Positions 52,276-63,756 of a DNA stretch of 64,000 nucleotides are shown one piece after another. Positions within the stretch are counted from its first letter, which is position 1. Every line of letters begins with the position of its first letter. Under the pieces are notes generated by a model. That model searched no databases, had not been told where the DNA came from, and saw only the letters and a list, made by a program, of their open reading frames with translations. Origin of the DNA: Viscum album (Eukaryota; Streptophyta; Magnoliopsida; Santalales; Viscaceae); contig OY728122.1 of NCBI GenBank assembly GCA_963277665.1, positions 1,542,082,868 through 1,542,146,867 on the forward strand, given 5' to 3'. The position numbers and the translations under genes are program-made.

Positions 52276-52591
52276 GTTAAAATAATTAATATGGTTGTGT
52301 AATATTTATAATAAAATCACAGTATATATAAGGTACTAGAGTTATTATTTTTTTATGGTAATAACAAAGAAATAGTAAGTGGAAGAACAAAAGAACAAAA
52401 TTGGGGGTGGTGAAATCATTACCTCTTCTTCGGGTTCTTTCTTGTGATTTGATGAAAAGGGCTCATTAGGCTGGCTTTATGACCAAATTAAAGCATCTAG
52501 GTTTAATTTAGGACTGGTATGAGGATATTTGGGCAGGTTTTGGTCGATCCAAATGGCTTTGGATGTGTGAATTTGAGAGAAGGGGAAGTGA

Positions 52592-52606
52592 CCTTTTATA
52601 AGAGGG
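52592..52606 (-). promoter_or_regulatory. Candidate TATA block of LTR D
   Basis: The minus strand reads CCCTCTTATAAAAGG, followed by a pyrimidine-rich leader (TCACTTCCCCTTCTCTC). It is identical in layout to E and C. The CG-rich cluster lies about 320-790 bp downstream in the sense direction, so within the predicted transcript. Confidence 0.58.
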
Positions 52607-54665
52607 TGAGGGGCACCTTAGGAAAAACTTAAAATATTATTTTATAATACATTTATTTTCGGTTTATAATGGATAAAAAGTGAATTATTTAAATGATAAG
52701 GTGGGTACGGGTCGAAAACCCCCCAACCAATATATTTTAGACAGGTTTGGTCTCAATATTAACCATATCTTTTAGATTTAACTCTTAGTTAAATAGTTTG
52801 ACACTTAGCTTGTCTCTTTGTATTTTTATATTATATGGTTAATATACATACTATAAAATTCCAAGAGAACCCCAATTTGTTCCTTAATGACATATATAAA
52901 AGTATTTAAGTCCTTTGGACTAACCATATATTTTTAGGAATAGAATACCAATTAATAATATAATATTTTTTTAGAACCTTTTTTATGTCAATTTTGACCC
53001 TATTTGGTATTTTTTTTCCTAAATTCATAACAACATTATTACTTAACAAAAATATCTTTTAATCAACCCTAATATGTCTTATTAACCTATAAAATTAGTG
53101 TAATTAATTAAATGAATCAAATTACATTTATTTGGGTATTTATAATATCAATTATTTTAATATTTCATTAATAAGGTAATTATTGCATCATCATTGTGTC
53201 ATAAAAAATTAAATTATTTAATGTCTAAAAATTATAAATATAATTATATTATGTAGGAAATATTTTTATATTTTTAATAAATATTTATAGTCGAATTGTT
53301 CTTATGTGTAACACTATATTAAAACTGTTTTAGTTATTAAACATTGAATTTAACAGTTTTAACTCTTCTTTGAATTAAATAATAATAAATGTCCTAATCT
53401 AATAGAAGTGGACCTAAAGGATCATATTTTATTTATAAGGTTGTTTTTTTTCTAATTACATTTATCCAATAGAATTATGACATGTGTCAGGATAATAATA
53501 ATATCATTTTTACCTTTATTTACCATATTTACTTTTAACCGTGGTAAATAAAAGTCAAAAGTAACTATTCAACAAAAATTATTTTTATCTTATTGAAAAA
53601 CATTTTACATACTGATGTCAACTGTGTCTCTTAGATTTTTAGAATTCAATTAACAGAAATTGTAAAATTAAGTTTTATGCAAATTTGTAAATGCTCCTAA
53701 GAGGTGGGTAAAAGACTGTAAAATTTCAATAAAATTTTTATATATCTAAACATATAATAAAATGACTCCAATGAATTACATTTAAAATATATAGGTATTA
53801 TTTATATTTTTTAAACTAAAATAAATTTAAATAAAATAAATAATTATTTAAATGAAAAATTGGTTTTAACAAAAAAACATAGTGTTTTTCATTATTCATC
53901 AAAAATTGAATGTTTTCAGAAATATACCAAAAATTCACCCTAAGCTAATTTCGATATTCTGAATTCAAAAATGAAGTCTATTTTTCCAAATTAAAAATAT
54001 AGAAATTAAATTTATTAATTTAAAATTAATTCCCAATGTAAAAACCAATAACCGCATTTTATGAAATAATAACTACTAAAAGATTGACACTTATTTATGT
54101 CCAATTTCAAAGTGAAATTACTTCCAATTACCAACATTGTATTAAATCGTAAAAATATAATCTAATTATACTTTCAAGCCATTCAAATGTATAGTTAAAC
54201 ACTATATATTATTTTTAGTAAAAAATTTGTTTTTAGTTAAAATTTAGTATTTTTCACTATTCACCCAAATATGAAAGTTATCAAAAAAACACAAAAAATT
54301 TATCAAAACTAAATTTTTATATCCTGATTATAAAGAATAAGTTTATTTTTTAATATATAAAAGCTTCAAATATTATATTTAGAAAGGTTTCGCCATTAAA
54401 AAGCGGTAAAATTTTATTTTAATAAAAATACATCTTTTATCTGAAAAATGAATTTGTTTTTATATTATGTCTGAAAAACTCTTAATATGGATTATAAAAT
54501 TATAAGAATAATATAAAATTCAAATTTTAGTTAATAATATTCATAACCGCATTTAAACGGGTAGTTTGGTAATTCGTGGTGTGCTTGAACTCAGTGTTGC
54601 GTGTAGTGCAAGTTATTAAATTACATTGAAGAAAAAAACGTACTATGAAATCCTGGTCTGTTACA

Positions 54666-54681
54666 TTATCCCCTCCTTCAA
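54666..54681 (-). other. Polypurine tract of element 4
   Basis: Minus strand TTGAAGGAGGGGATAA, directly beside the 3' LTR start. It is nearly the same as the tract at 42390-42405 in element 3. Confidence 0.8.
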
Positions 54682-55255
54682 TAAATTTTATCCTCTCAAT
54701 TTGATTTTTTTTTAAATAAAAGGTTAAAAATAGAAAAATACATTTGTGGAGAACCCACATCAGAAATTGGGTTAATAAAATTAATCTTAATAAGAGGGAA
54801 AGGGAAATGAAAAAGTCACCTCCAAATCATGATCTCGATTAGGAGAACATTGGTGGAAATTAGAGACACATAATTGGAGGAAAAATAAAAATATTTATTG
54901 GGAGTGATTAATGTCATCGATCACAAACATGTATAACATTGAGTACCTAAAATCCATCAATCTATGATGATTTAAAATATCATTAGCTCAATAAAATATA
55001 AGGTATTAGGATAACACATTTTTGGTTTTACAATCCCTTAACTAAAGTTTAAGAATTAATTTCATCATGTAATAAGAGAAATAAAATATACCTTGCAATT
55101 AGAGTTCCATCCTTTAACTAATTTCTACCACAAACTCATCTTTCACTATAAATGATAATAGAACATAAAAATACTCTTTTTATCCTAATCGTATATGGTT
55201 CCAAAAAAATGAATTTATAATTCATCTATAATACCTTTAAAAATCTACATTATAC

Positions 55256-55389
55256 AATCTAGGACATCATGTAGTCCAATGGTAGGTGATGCACCCTTAT
55301 CGCCCTTTGGTTGTGGGTTCAAGTCTCGCGGCCTTTTCGGATGCTACAGGTTGTCGCCCAACCTCCGAGTTGTATCAAAAAAATAATCT
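55256..55389 (+). mobile_element. tRNA-derived SINE
   Basis: A polymerase III A-box-like TAGTCCAATGGTAGG (55272-55286) and a B-box GGTTCAAGTCT (55317-55327) are spaced as in a tRNA gene. A short non-tRNA body with TTGTATC at its end and an A-rich tail (55377-55383) follows. Possible target duplication AATCT at 55256-55260 and 55385-55389. The head does not fold into a convincing complete tRNA by eye, and the A-tail argues for a SINE rather than a tRNA gene. The homologous internal regions of element 3 (near 37342 and 43028) lack it and look like the empty site. I do not recognise the family. Confidence 0.72.
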
Positions 55390-56039
55390 TAAGAAATGAT
55401 TTTACCTTAATAATAGAATCCAATTTCAAACATAATCCATTACATCCTTTAGAATTATCCAAAATACTTCTTTCCAAACTCACAGTCCAAAATTTATAAA
55501 GATGTAAAACACAATGAAGATCTTTTTTCTATGTAATAGCATATGAATACCATCATCATGTATTCTTTTAAAAGACGGTAACACCATAAATTACCATAAA
55601 CCTTTACTGATTAAATTCATGCTCCCTTATTCCTTATATCCAAAAATTATGAATACTCCTATAATGATGAAATTAAAAAACCATTAATTAGTCTCAAGAT
55701 ATTCAAGAATATCCAATATAATTTATCCAAATCAACCATCTCTTATTCCAAAATTAATACCTCGGTATCATGACCATATTAAGGTTTATCTTTCCTCCCA
55801 CCATTTATTTTCCAAAAAAGTTTAACTTTTTGTTGAGTCAATTTTTATAAAACCGTATAATATCAAATCCTTAATGAAATAGTATTGTAGTACAATCCTT
55901 ATTTATTTCCATGATTCATATAACTAGGATATCATCGATACAACATTGAAATGACGTAATCTTTTAACAACAACATAATAACACTAGTCATTCCTCTTCA
56001 TCTGTGGTTGTATCCTAACTTGATTATTATCCAATAGCA

Positions 56040-56340
56040 TCATTTCGGGTATACTCAGATGATTTGTACATTGATACACGTAGTGACCCAACTCCTTTCA
56101 GATGAAGAATTGTACAAATGAAACCTTTTTCTTATCTTCGCAATCACGTACTTGGTATCCTTTTTCTCCAAACTCATAACAAACTCCCATTCCCTTCAAT
56201 CATTTACAAAGGTGATTCTTTCCACAATTATCACATATGGAAAAATCATTCTTTCCCTTCTTCCATTTATCCATCTTTCTCTCTACCATCCTTTTCTTCT
56301 CTGTCTTCCCTTCAAAGCCATAGCACTCAAATAATTATTT
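56040..56340 (-). pseudogene. gag C-terminal relic with degraded zinc knuckles (element 4)
   Basis: One minus-strand frame is basic (KKRMVERKMDKWKKGKN) and then has three cysteine clusters, as in many Ty3/gypsy plant gags. First is ICDNCGKNHLC at 56206-56238. Next is CYEFGEKGYQVRDC at 56140-56181, a CX2CX4HX4C knuckle with the second Cys changed to Phe and the His to Tyr. Last is FFI-stop-KELGHYVYQC at 56068-56109, where the first Cys is Phe and the second is a TGA at 56098-56100; its His and last Cys remain. Another TGA lies at 56200-56202. Each change is a single-base step from the expected codon. The capsid core that should precede it is not found, so it was probably deleted. Confidence 0.75.
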
Positions 56341-56771
56341 ACTTATCTTATTTACACATGATACTATTTCTTCATATGTTTATAATAAGTGGGATACTAT
56401 TTCCCTTCAAAATGTTTGCTTAATATTATGAAAGATATGATCCTTCTTACTATTTGGATCATATATATTGTTGGAGTTCTCATTCCTTCAACCGGGTTCC
56501 ATTTCTAAACAATGGCATAAACTAGGTCAGTTTATGAATCGCAATTCAAATTTCCAAACTTGTAAAATAGTTAACAAAAAAAGAAAAGTTTATGGATATA
56601 ATCCATAATCATAAAAATGTTTTCTTTGAGGAAGTATATAATCATAAACCCTTCCTATTGGTTTATAAAGAAAATGAGAATTATCCTAAGAATATCCCCT
56701 AGGAGTGGCATAACCAAGAGTACAGCAAGGCCTATTCTCGCGAACCAGTTCCCATTCAAGTCTAGCTCAAA

Positions 56772-56831
56772 GCAGTGTTTTTGGGTTTTACCCCTAGGTA
56801 CATCTGTGCCAGAGCCACCTCTACCTGCTCG
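56772..56831 (-). pseudogene. Possible gag N-terminal arm (element 4)
   Basis: A minus-strand frame gives RAGRGGSGTDVPRGKTQKHC, similar in character to the Arg/Gly-rich arm at the start of many plant gypsy gags. It is about 430 bp upstream of the knuckle relic and in another frame. Too short to be certain. Confidence 0.35.
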
Positions 56832-56990
56832 TATCCAGACAGGGATGTATTTCTTAGAAAACTCACAAGATCTCTACATTACTAAAACTCTAGGAAGTTC
56901 TTCTATACTAATCCTCAAAGTCTATCTTAGGATAATGTGCTCTAATCAGAGTTTATCTAAATATAGTGTAAAAGGTTTGTAATAAACTTC

Positions 56991-57001
56991 CTCCGATACC
57001 A
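56991..57001 (-). other. Primer-binding site of element 4
   Basis: Minus strand TGGTATCGGAG, one mismatch from the tRNA-iMet site TGGTATCAGAG, two bases inside the LTR edge. Confidence 0.82.
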
Positions 57002-57528
57002 ACTGTAATGCCCCAAACCCAGTTACACAGAGTCGGTGCATTATTACATAACATTGTCATGATTAAAAGGAATCAAGTCTTGAATTGACGATCTGTTTAG
57101 TATTCTTGGAAAATATATTACATAAATGAAGTTCAACATTACAACTTTTAAATAAAAAAAATAGTAATTTATTCCATTAGAAATGTCCAAGCCTCCAAGA
57201 TTATGCCTGCAAGTCACAAATAACTAACTTCTTCATATCCTGTGAAAATAAAACATAATAAAGGGGCGAGCTTAGATACTCAGTAAGGGTAAATATTTTA
57301 TATGAAGCTATAAAATATCAAGGAAAGATATGTAATAAAAACAACATCCTTTCAAACATAAACTTGAACATAATATTTAAAAAATATATCAAACATTACC
57401 ATATAAACATGAACATGGACATTCTACTAGTCGAATAATCACATGTAATATCTAATTTCATAATGAGGGAATGCATAATGTTATACTTTAATTTCTATGT
57501 CACGACCTCATGCCATGACCTAGGGGAT

Positions 57529-57704
57529 AACTGTAATCGGACCCCAACCTGGAGAGCCTCTATAACCAGACTCCAACACGGAGATCCTCTGTAACCTAAC
57601 TCCAACCCGGAGAGCCTCTGTAACCGGACTCCAACCCATAGAGTCTTTTATAATCAGATCCCAACCCAGATGGATTACTTTTACCAGTCCCCAATCCGGA
57701 AAAT
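57529..57704. repeat. 29-bp minisatellite in LTR E
   Basis: About six units of the same 29-bp type as in LTR D, offset 525 bp from the LTR start. Confidence 0.8.
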
Positions 57705-58682
57705 ACTATTCTAACACATTCATCTTAAGAAAAGGTTGAAATATTACATAAACATTCGTATAAAAACTAGCTTACGAAATGTCAATACTTTAACCATAAA
57801 CAATGAATGGAATAAAAATAAATCACCCAAAGTAAAACATATCACCAAACCTTAAATAAAATATGGGAGAATTATATCATAATAAATCAACTTCAAACAT
57901 GTGTTAAATTTATCAAAGGATGTTGACATATATGAAATCAAAACTATTTGAGAGAAATATCGTTTTATATTTTGAAATCATTTAAGAGTCAGATAATTAT
58001 AAAGAAAAAATTTATTTTGAAAATATTATTATAATCTTTTAAAGGAAGATTTGACGATTTTATAATGGTAAAAAATAGCCACACCCACTGTATAAGTTAA
58101 AAAACAATCTTACCTTAATTTTGTCAAAAAGGTTATAAAGTACCTTGTATGGAAAATGACAGAAAGATTCTATTATTAAAATCTTATAAAAAGTCAAGTA
58201 AGGGTTTAAATGACTTTATACCATATTCTAGTAAATAGTAAAAATGTTTTGAAATAAATTTTTAAGAAAACACAGATGTGTATGATAAGGAGGTCACAGT
58301 AGATACTTATATAAAAACAACCTCGGATAATAAGGAGATTCTGAAATAAACCCTTACCTTGCACTTTCCTTTGGTTGAGGGTATTTCTAACCTTCTATAT
58401 AATGACCATTGTATGTTATTAGATTATACTAGAACCATATATAAATTTATTATATCTTAAATGATTCATTTATGACTTTATACTACCCATTTAATATTGA
58501 TTTTCATTTTAAATTAACATTTTCGGTAATAATCGCTTTCTTTATCGTACGTATTTTAACTTGTTATTCTTGACTGTATCATTTAGATCATGATATAAAT
58601 ACTTCCTGAATAAAAACCATAATTAATATATCATATATATTTAGAATATAAATATTTATAATATATAGATATATGAAATGGA

Positions 58683-59155
58683 AAACACCATTTATGGAGA
58701 TGATATGTCGTACCTACACATAAACGCAATTTCTGTATTTATATCGTATTAAACAGAAGTAAGTGAATAAGATATATGTAACAACATAAATACATAAATA
58801 GATATATATATATATATATCCAGTATCATTATTATTACATATATTACATACTTATTAGTAATATATATTTTTATAATCGTTGTTGTATGATGAACGTGGA
58901 AATGAATCTCATCGCGTCGTAGAGACGGTAATCCGTACGTACGCATGAGCGACAATATAATTTCCTTAAAGGTGAGGAATTGGATGGTATTTTAATTTTA
59001 CAAAGACATTATCATGTTATTTTCAATATTTATATACATATTACGCATCATTATATCCATCCAAATAACATAGTGTTGAATAACAAATTACGCCACGACG
59101 TGGAGACAGTAAGTCGTAGGTACACACGCATGGTGACATTATCATTCATAGGATG
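58683..59155. repeat. CG-rich motif cluster in LTR E (three blocks)
   Basis: Blocks are at about 58683-58740, 58905-58972 (with CGTACGTACGCA at 58934-58945) and 59085-59155 (CGCCACGACGTGGAGAC). Spacing is as in D. Confidence 0.74.
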
Positions 59156-59471
59156 GATAGAATAATGAATATCATTGTGCCATATTTTTAATAATATCAC
59201 AGTATATATAAGGTACTAGAGTTATTATTTTTTTATGGAAATAATAAAGAAATATAAAGTGGAAGAATAAAAGAACCTTAAAGAGGGTGGTGAAATCATT
59301 ACATCTTCTTCGGGTTCTTCCTTTTGATTTGATCACAAAGGCTCCTTAGGTTGGCTTTATAACCAAAGTAAATCCTCTAGGATTAAGGTAGAATAGTTGG
59401 GATGATATTTGGGTAGGTGTCTACCGTGACAAATTGCTTTGGAGGTGTGAATTTGAGATAAGGGTAAGTGA

Positions 59472-59487
59472 CCTTTTATAAGAGGGG
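59472..59487 (-). promoter_or_regulatory. Candidate TATA block of LTR E
   Basis: Minus strand CCCCTCTTATAAAAGG followed by a pyrimidine-rich leader. As the 5' LTR, this copy would drive the genomic RNA of element 4. Confidence 0.58.
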
Positions 59488-61555
59488 TGACGGCCACCTT
59501 AGAAAAAACTTAAACTATTATTTTATAATAAATTAATTTTCGGTTTCAAATTGCTCCAAAATGAGTTATTTAAAGGATAGGGTGGGGATGGGTATAAAAC
59601 CACTCAACGAATAGGTTTTAGATAGGTTTCGGTCACTATATTAACCATATCTTTAAGATTTAACTCTTAGTTAAATAGTTTCACATTTATCATGTCTCTT
59701 TGTATTTTTATATTATATAGTTAATCAACATACTATAAACTTCCAAGAGAACCCCAATTGTTTCATTAATGACATATATAATATTATTTAATACCTTTGG
59801 CTAAACATTATATTTTTATTAATATAATTACAATTAATAATATAATATTTGTTTTAGAAACTCTTTTATGTCAATTTTGACACTATTTGGTATTTTTTTT
59901 TTAAAAATTCAAAACAGAATTATTACTTTGAAAAAAATTCATTTAATCAACCCTAATATGTCATATTAACCTATAAAATTATTTTAATTCACAAAAAGTC
60001 TCAAATTACATTTATTTGGGAATTTATAATATCAATTATTTTAATATTTCATTAATAAGGTAATTACTGCATCTTCAATCTGTCATAAATAAATTAACTT
60101 ATTTAATGTCTAAAAATTATAAATAAAATACCATTATGTATGAAATCTTTTTATATTTCTAATTAATATTTACAGTCAAATTTATCTTATGTGTAACACC
60201 ATATTAAAAATGGATAAGTTATTAAACTTTGAATTTGACACTTTTAACTCATCTTTGAATTAAATAATAATAAATGCACTATTCAAATCCAAATGGACCT
60301 AAAGGATCATATTTTATTCCTAAGGTTGTTTTCAGTTGAATTAAACTTATCCAATAGAATTGGGACATGTGTTAGTGTAATAATAATATCATTTAACCAT
60401 TAATTAAACTATTTACTTTTAACCGTGGTAAATAAAAGTCTAAAGTTACTATTAACCCAAAAAAATATTTTTATCTTATTGAACCACATTTTACTTAATT
60501 ATATCAACTATGTCTCTTGGATTTTTGAAATTCAATTTATAGAAGCGGTAAAATTATGTTTTATGCAAATTTGCAAATGCTCCAAGGAGGTGGGTAAAAG
60601 AAGGTAAAATTTCAATAAAACTTTTATATATCAAAGCATATTATAAAATGACTCTAAAGAATTACACTGAACATATATAGGTATAATTTATCTATTTTAA
60701 CCTAAAATAAATTTAAATAAAATAAATAATTATTTAAATGATAAATCGGTTTTAACCAATAACGCAGTGTTTTTCACTATTCATCAACAAATGAATGTTT
60801 TCAGAAACATACCAAAAATGCACCATAAGATAATTTTGATATTAAGAATTCAAAAATGAATTCTATTTTACCAAATTCAAAACATAGAAATTTCATTTAT
60901 TAATTTTAAATTAATTCCTCTTGTCAAAACCAAAAAGCGATTTTTAAGAAATAATAAATACTAAAAGATTAATAGTTGTTTATGTCCAATTTCAAAGTGA
61001 AATTACTTCCAATTACCAAAATTGGATTAAATGGTAAAAATATAATCTAATTTTACTTCAAAACCATTCAAATTTATAGATAAACACTATATATTATTTT
61101 GATTAAAAAAGTTGTTTTCAGTTAAAATTTAGTATTTTTCACTATTCACCCAAATATTAAAGTTATCAGAAAAACCACAAAAATTTATCAAAACAAAAAT
61201 TTTATGTCAATATTATAAAGAAGAAGTTTATTTTTCGAAATTTAATACATAAAATTCACAAATATTGGATTTAAAAATGGTTCGCCATTAAAAGGTGGTA
61301 AAATTGCATTTTAAAAAATACTTCTTTTATTTGAAAAAATGAATTTGTTCTTATATTATATCTATAAAACTCATAATATAGATTCTAAAATTATAAAAAT
61401 AATATAAAATTTAAAATTCAGTTAATATTATTCATAACCGATTTTGAACAGCTAGTGTGGTAGGTCGTGGTGCGCTTGAACTCAGTGTTGCGTGTAATGC
61501 AATATATTGAATTACATTGAAGAAATAATGTACTATGAAATCATGGGGTGTTATA

Positions 61556-61560
61556 GACTC
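61556..61560. repeat. Right target-site duplication of element 4
   Basis: GACTC, identical to 50126-50130. Confidence 0.85.
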
Positions 61561-61930
61561 CTCCCTCACATTACATATTTTGCAATTATTTCTTAAATGA
61601 CAGTCACCAAATAATATTTAAATTATTGTTAAATTTTTACATTTGGATGTTAAAAAATTTCGTAGAATAAAAAATGAATTATAGTATATGATTTATGGAA
61701 AACAATTTGGCACTACCCATATAAATAAATGTTAATATCATGCAGTCCATACCTTAATACATGGACCCAATTGTAAAATATTACTATCCTTATGTGATAT
61801 CATTGAAACACATTTCATACCCTTATGACAAACTTCCAATCATTTTATGTGAAATAATCATGTATAACATGCTGAATATGTCTAAAATAGTGTTTTATGA
61901 TTTCTCTCATAAAATGTGATTGTATCAATT
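61561..61930. repeat. Repeat Y, copy 2, right part
   Basis: It continues the alignment with 27663-28040; shared text includes CACATTTCATA-CCTTATG and TATGATTTCTC-CATAAAATRTGATTG. Directly to the right is a short TG/TA microsatellite (about 61936-61960). Confidence 0.6.
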
Positions 61931-63756
61931 GAATATATGTATATGTGTGTGTGTGATTCATATATAATATATGGTATTATATGTTTTTGGATAATTTACT
62001 TGAAAAGTTTTTTATTCTCTTTAATATTCTATTGATGGTGTTGAAATATCAATTCCTCATATTTTAACAAACATTTGGATGAACTATTTTATCCCAAATA
62101 AATTATTATAATCTATATCTTCTTCTAAAACATGTTATAGAATCCAATGAATCATAAACCATGTGTATTGAATACATTATCTCATATTACTTATAATAAG
62201 TCATTTTTTATAAAAACTTTTATTATAACATAATAAAATGAGACAATTATACATATCATTTACATAGATCCATATGATCTTGATATACTCCATTACATTC
62301 AAATATTTGATTAAAATACACTTTGCATCATCACTTGAATGAAGAATATAAGCCCTGATAATTATTCCTATGATTTTCAACTTAAATATATTTAAAATAT
62401 TTTTAAAGTATTCACTTGGTATCAAATACCATTCAAAATCAAATAATTGATTTCTATAACATCATTACCTACCATTGACATTCCCCGGATATTTTTTAAT
62501 TCCTTTTGATATTCTGGACAATTCTATGTTATGGAATCACCACTCCTTATTCCTAATAACTCTAGGTTTCAATGAACTTGGTTATCAACTTAAATAAAAA
62601 TTTTTGGACATTAAAAAATGCTTTTATTCTTCCGGTTTAATATTTTACCTGCATATACTATCGATACGGAACCAGAACAAGTTAATCATATTTATTATTT
62701 AACCATCCCTAAAAACTTTTATAAACTTAGGTAAATTTTTATTGAACTCACTCACATTGTTGTAACATTACCATAAATTAAAAAATAATAAATTCTGTAA
62801 CTAGAATAACTCAAAAGGAAACCTTTTGTCTCACCAAATAATTGAAATACCCAATCATATTAGGATTATAAGAAGAGATATAAATTCTTATGGTAATCAC
62901 GTATCTAAATTCCTTTTATACCTTAACTAAATCCTCTTACACTTCTCTTAGTAATCTAGATTTCAAGTCTTGAACAACTTCAAAGTTGGTTACTCAGCAG
63001 GGTGTTTCTCTTTAACACATAGAATTTAACTTCTTAAAAACCATTTTTATGTTACTAGTTTTTGGAGTTTAATATATTTGGATTATCATTTTCAAGTATT
63101 AACCAAAAAATTAAGTTTGATAATGAATATTTCGGGTATCTAAAACATACACTTTTATCAGAAAAGTATCATTTTCTATAAACATTTAATAAGGGGTTTT
63201 ATTAAATGTGATTCCACTGAAATTATAATCCCTTTTAACCTCATTAAATCTATTAGTGGTAAAATACCTCTATTTTATAAATAAATGATTCCATGTTAGT
63301 GTTAATATCACCAATTATCTACTTACATAGTCCATCATTCCTATCATGTCATATATGTGTAACGTTTTGACCTAGATCAGTAAATAATAATAGTCAAACT
63401 AGTGTGTCACATGGCCTCAAGAACACCTCCCTGTTCCCTAGAGGTTGTCGACTAGTATTAATGGTAAAAGATTGATTGGTGGGGGGGAAATACCTTTATT
63501 ACTAGAGTTCAACACATCATTATAAATAATATTAAGATGTGGGAATAGTATAATAACTGAAATAAAGAAGTATATATTGCCTAGATAAAATAATATGGAT
63601 GAACAAGAATCAATAACAAATACAAAAATATAATCATGTTATTATTCTATAAAAAATGGGAAGTAAATAGTTTATGAAGGTATATAATATAAAAAATTCC
63701 ATAAAAATGAAAAAAAATATACAAAAAACTATCTTCAATAGTGTAATGATCATGAT
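61931..63756. other. AT-rich stretch with repeat Z copy 2, no gene
   Basis: The part at about 62450-63110 aligns loosely with 30600-31260. No coding content is recognised; the frame at 62201-62425 is AT-rich and featureless. TGTAACGTTTTGACC at 63369 resembles the LTR start of the element 3/4 family and may mark another LTR edge, but the sequence after it is not similar to LTRs A-E. Confidence 0.4.

Larger units (their letters stand above)
50131..54665 (-). repeat. LTR D
   Basis: It starts GGTAACACCCCGACCC (first T mutated to G) and ends CTGTTACA. Landmarks are the 29-bp minisatellite at 50659-50823, the CG-rich cluster at 51811-52275 and the TATA block at 52592-52606. Confidence 0.88.
50131..61555 (-). 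mobile_element. Element 4: large-LTR retrotransposon with gag relic and SINE
   Basis: Two co-linear LTRs of about 4.5 kb (D 50131-54665, E 57004-61555) flank a 2338-bp internal region. A perfect 5-bp target duplication GACTC (50126-50130 and 61556-61560) brackets it. A polypurine tract at 54666-54681 and a primer-binding site at 56991-57001 set the minus strand as sense. The internal region holds a gag relic with zinc knuckles and a tRNA-derived SINE; no pol is seen. LTRs are related along their length to A-C of element 3, so this is a second member of the same family, but with a different minisatellite. D and E are more alike than A, B and C are to each other, so insertion is younger. Confidence 0.9.
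57004..61555 (-). repeat. LTR E (5' LTR of element 4)
   Basis: It starts TGTAATGCCCC and ends GGGGTGTTATA. It is co-linear with D, with small indels. The frames at 58749-58955 and 58980-59165 correspond to frames in D but only because the DNA is repeated; they have no protein signature. Confidence 0.88.

Noticed and set aside
55263..55335. Functional tRNA gene
   Set aside because: A and B boxes are present, but no convincing acceptor stem or anticodon arm is seen and an A-tail follows; a SINE explains it better.
56118..56982. Plus-strand frames of 101 and 121 codons
   Set aside because: They are antisense to the gag relic of element 4 and show no domain.
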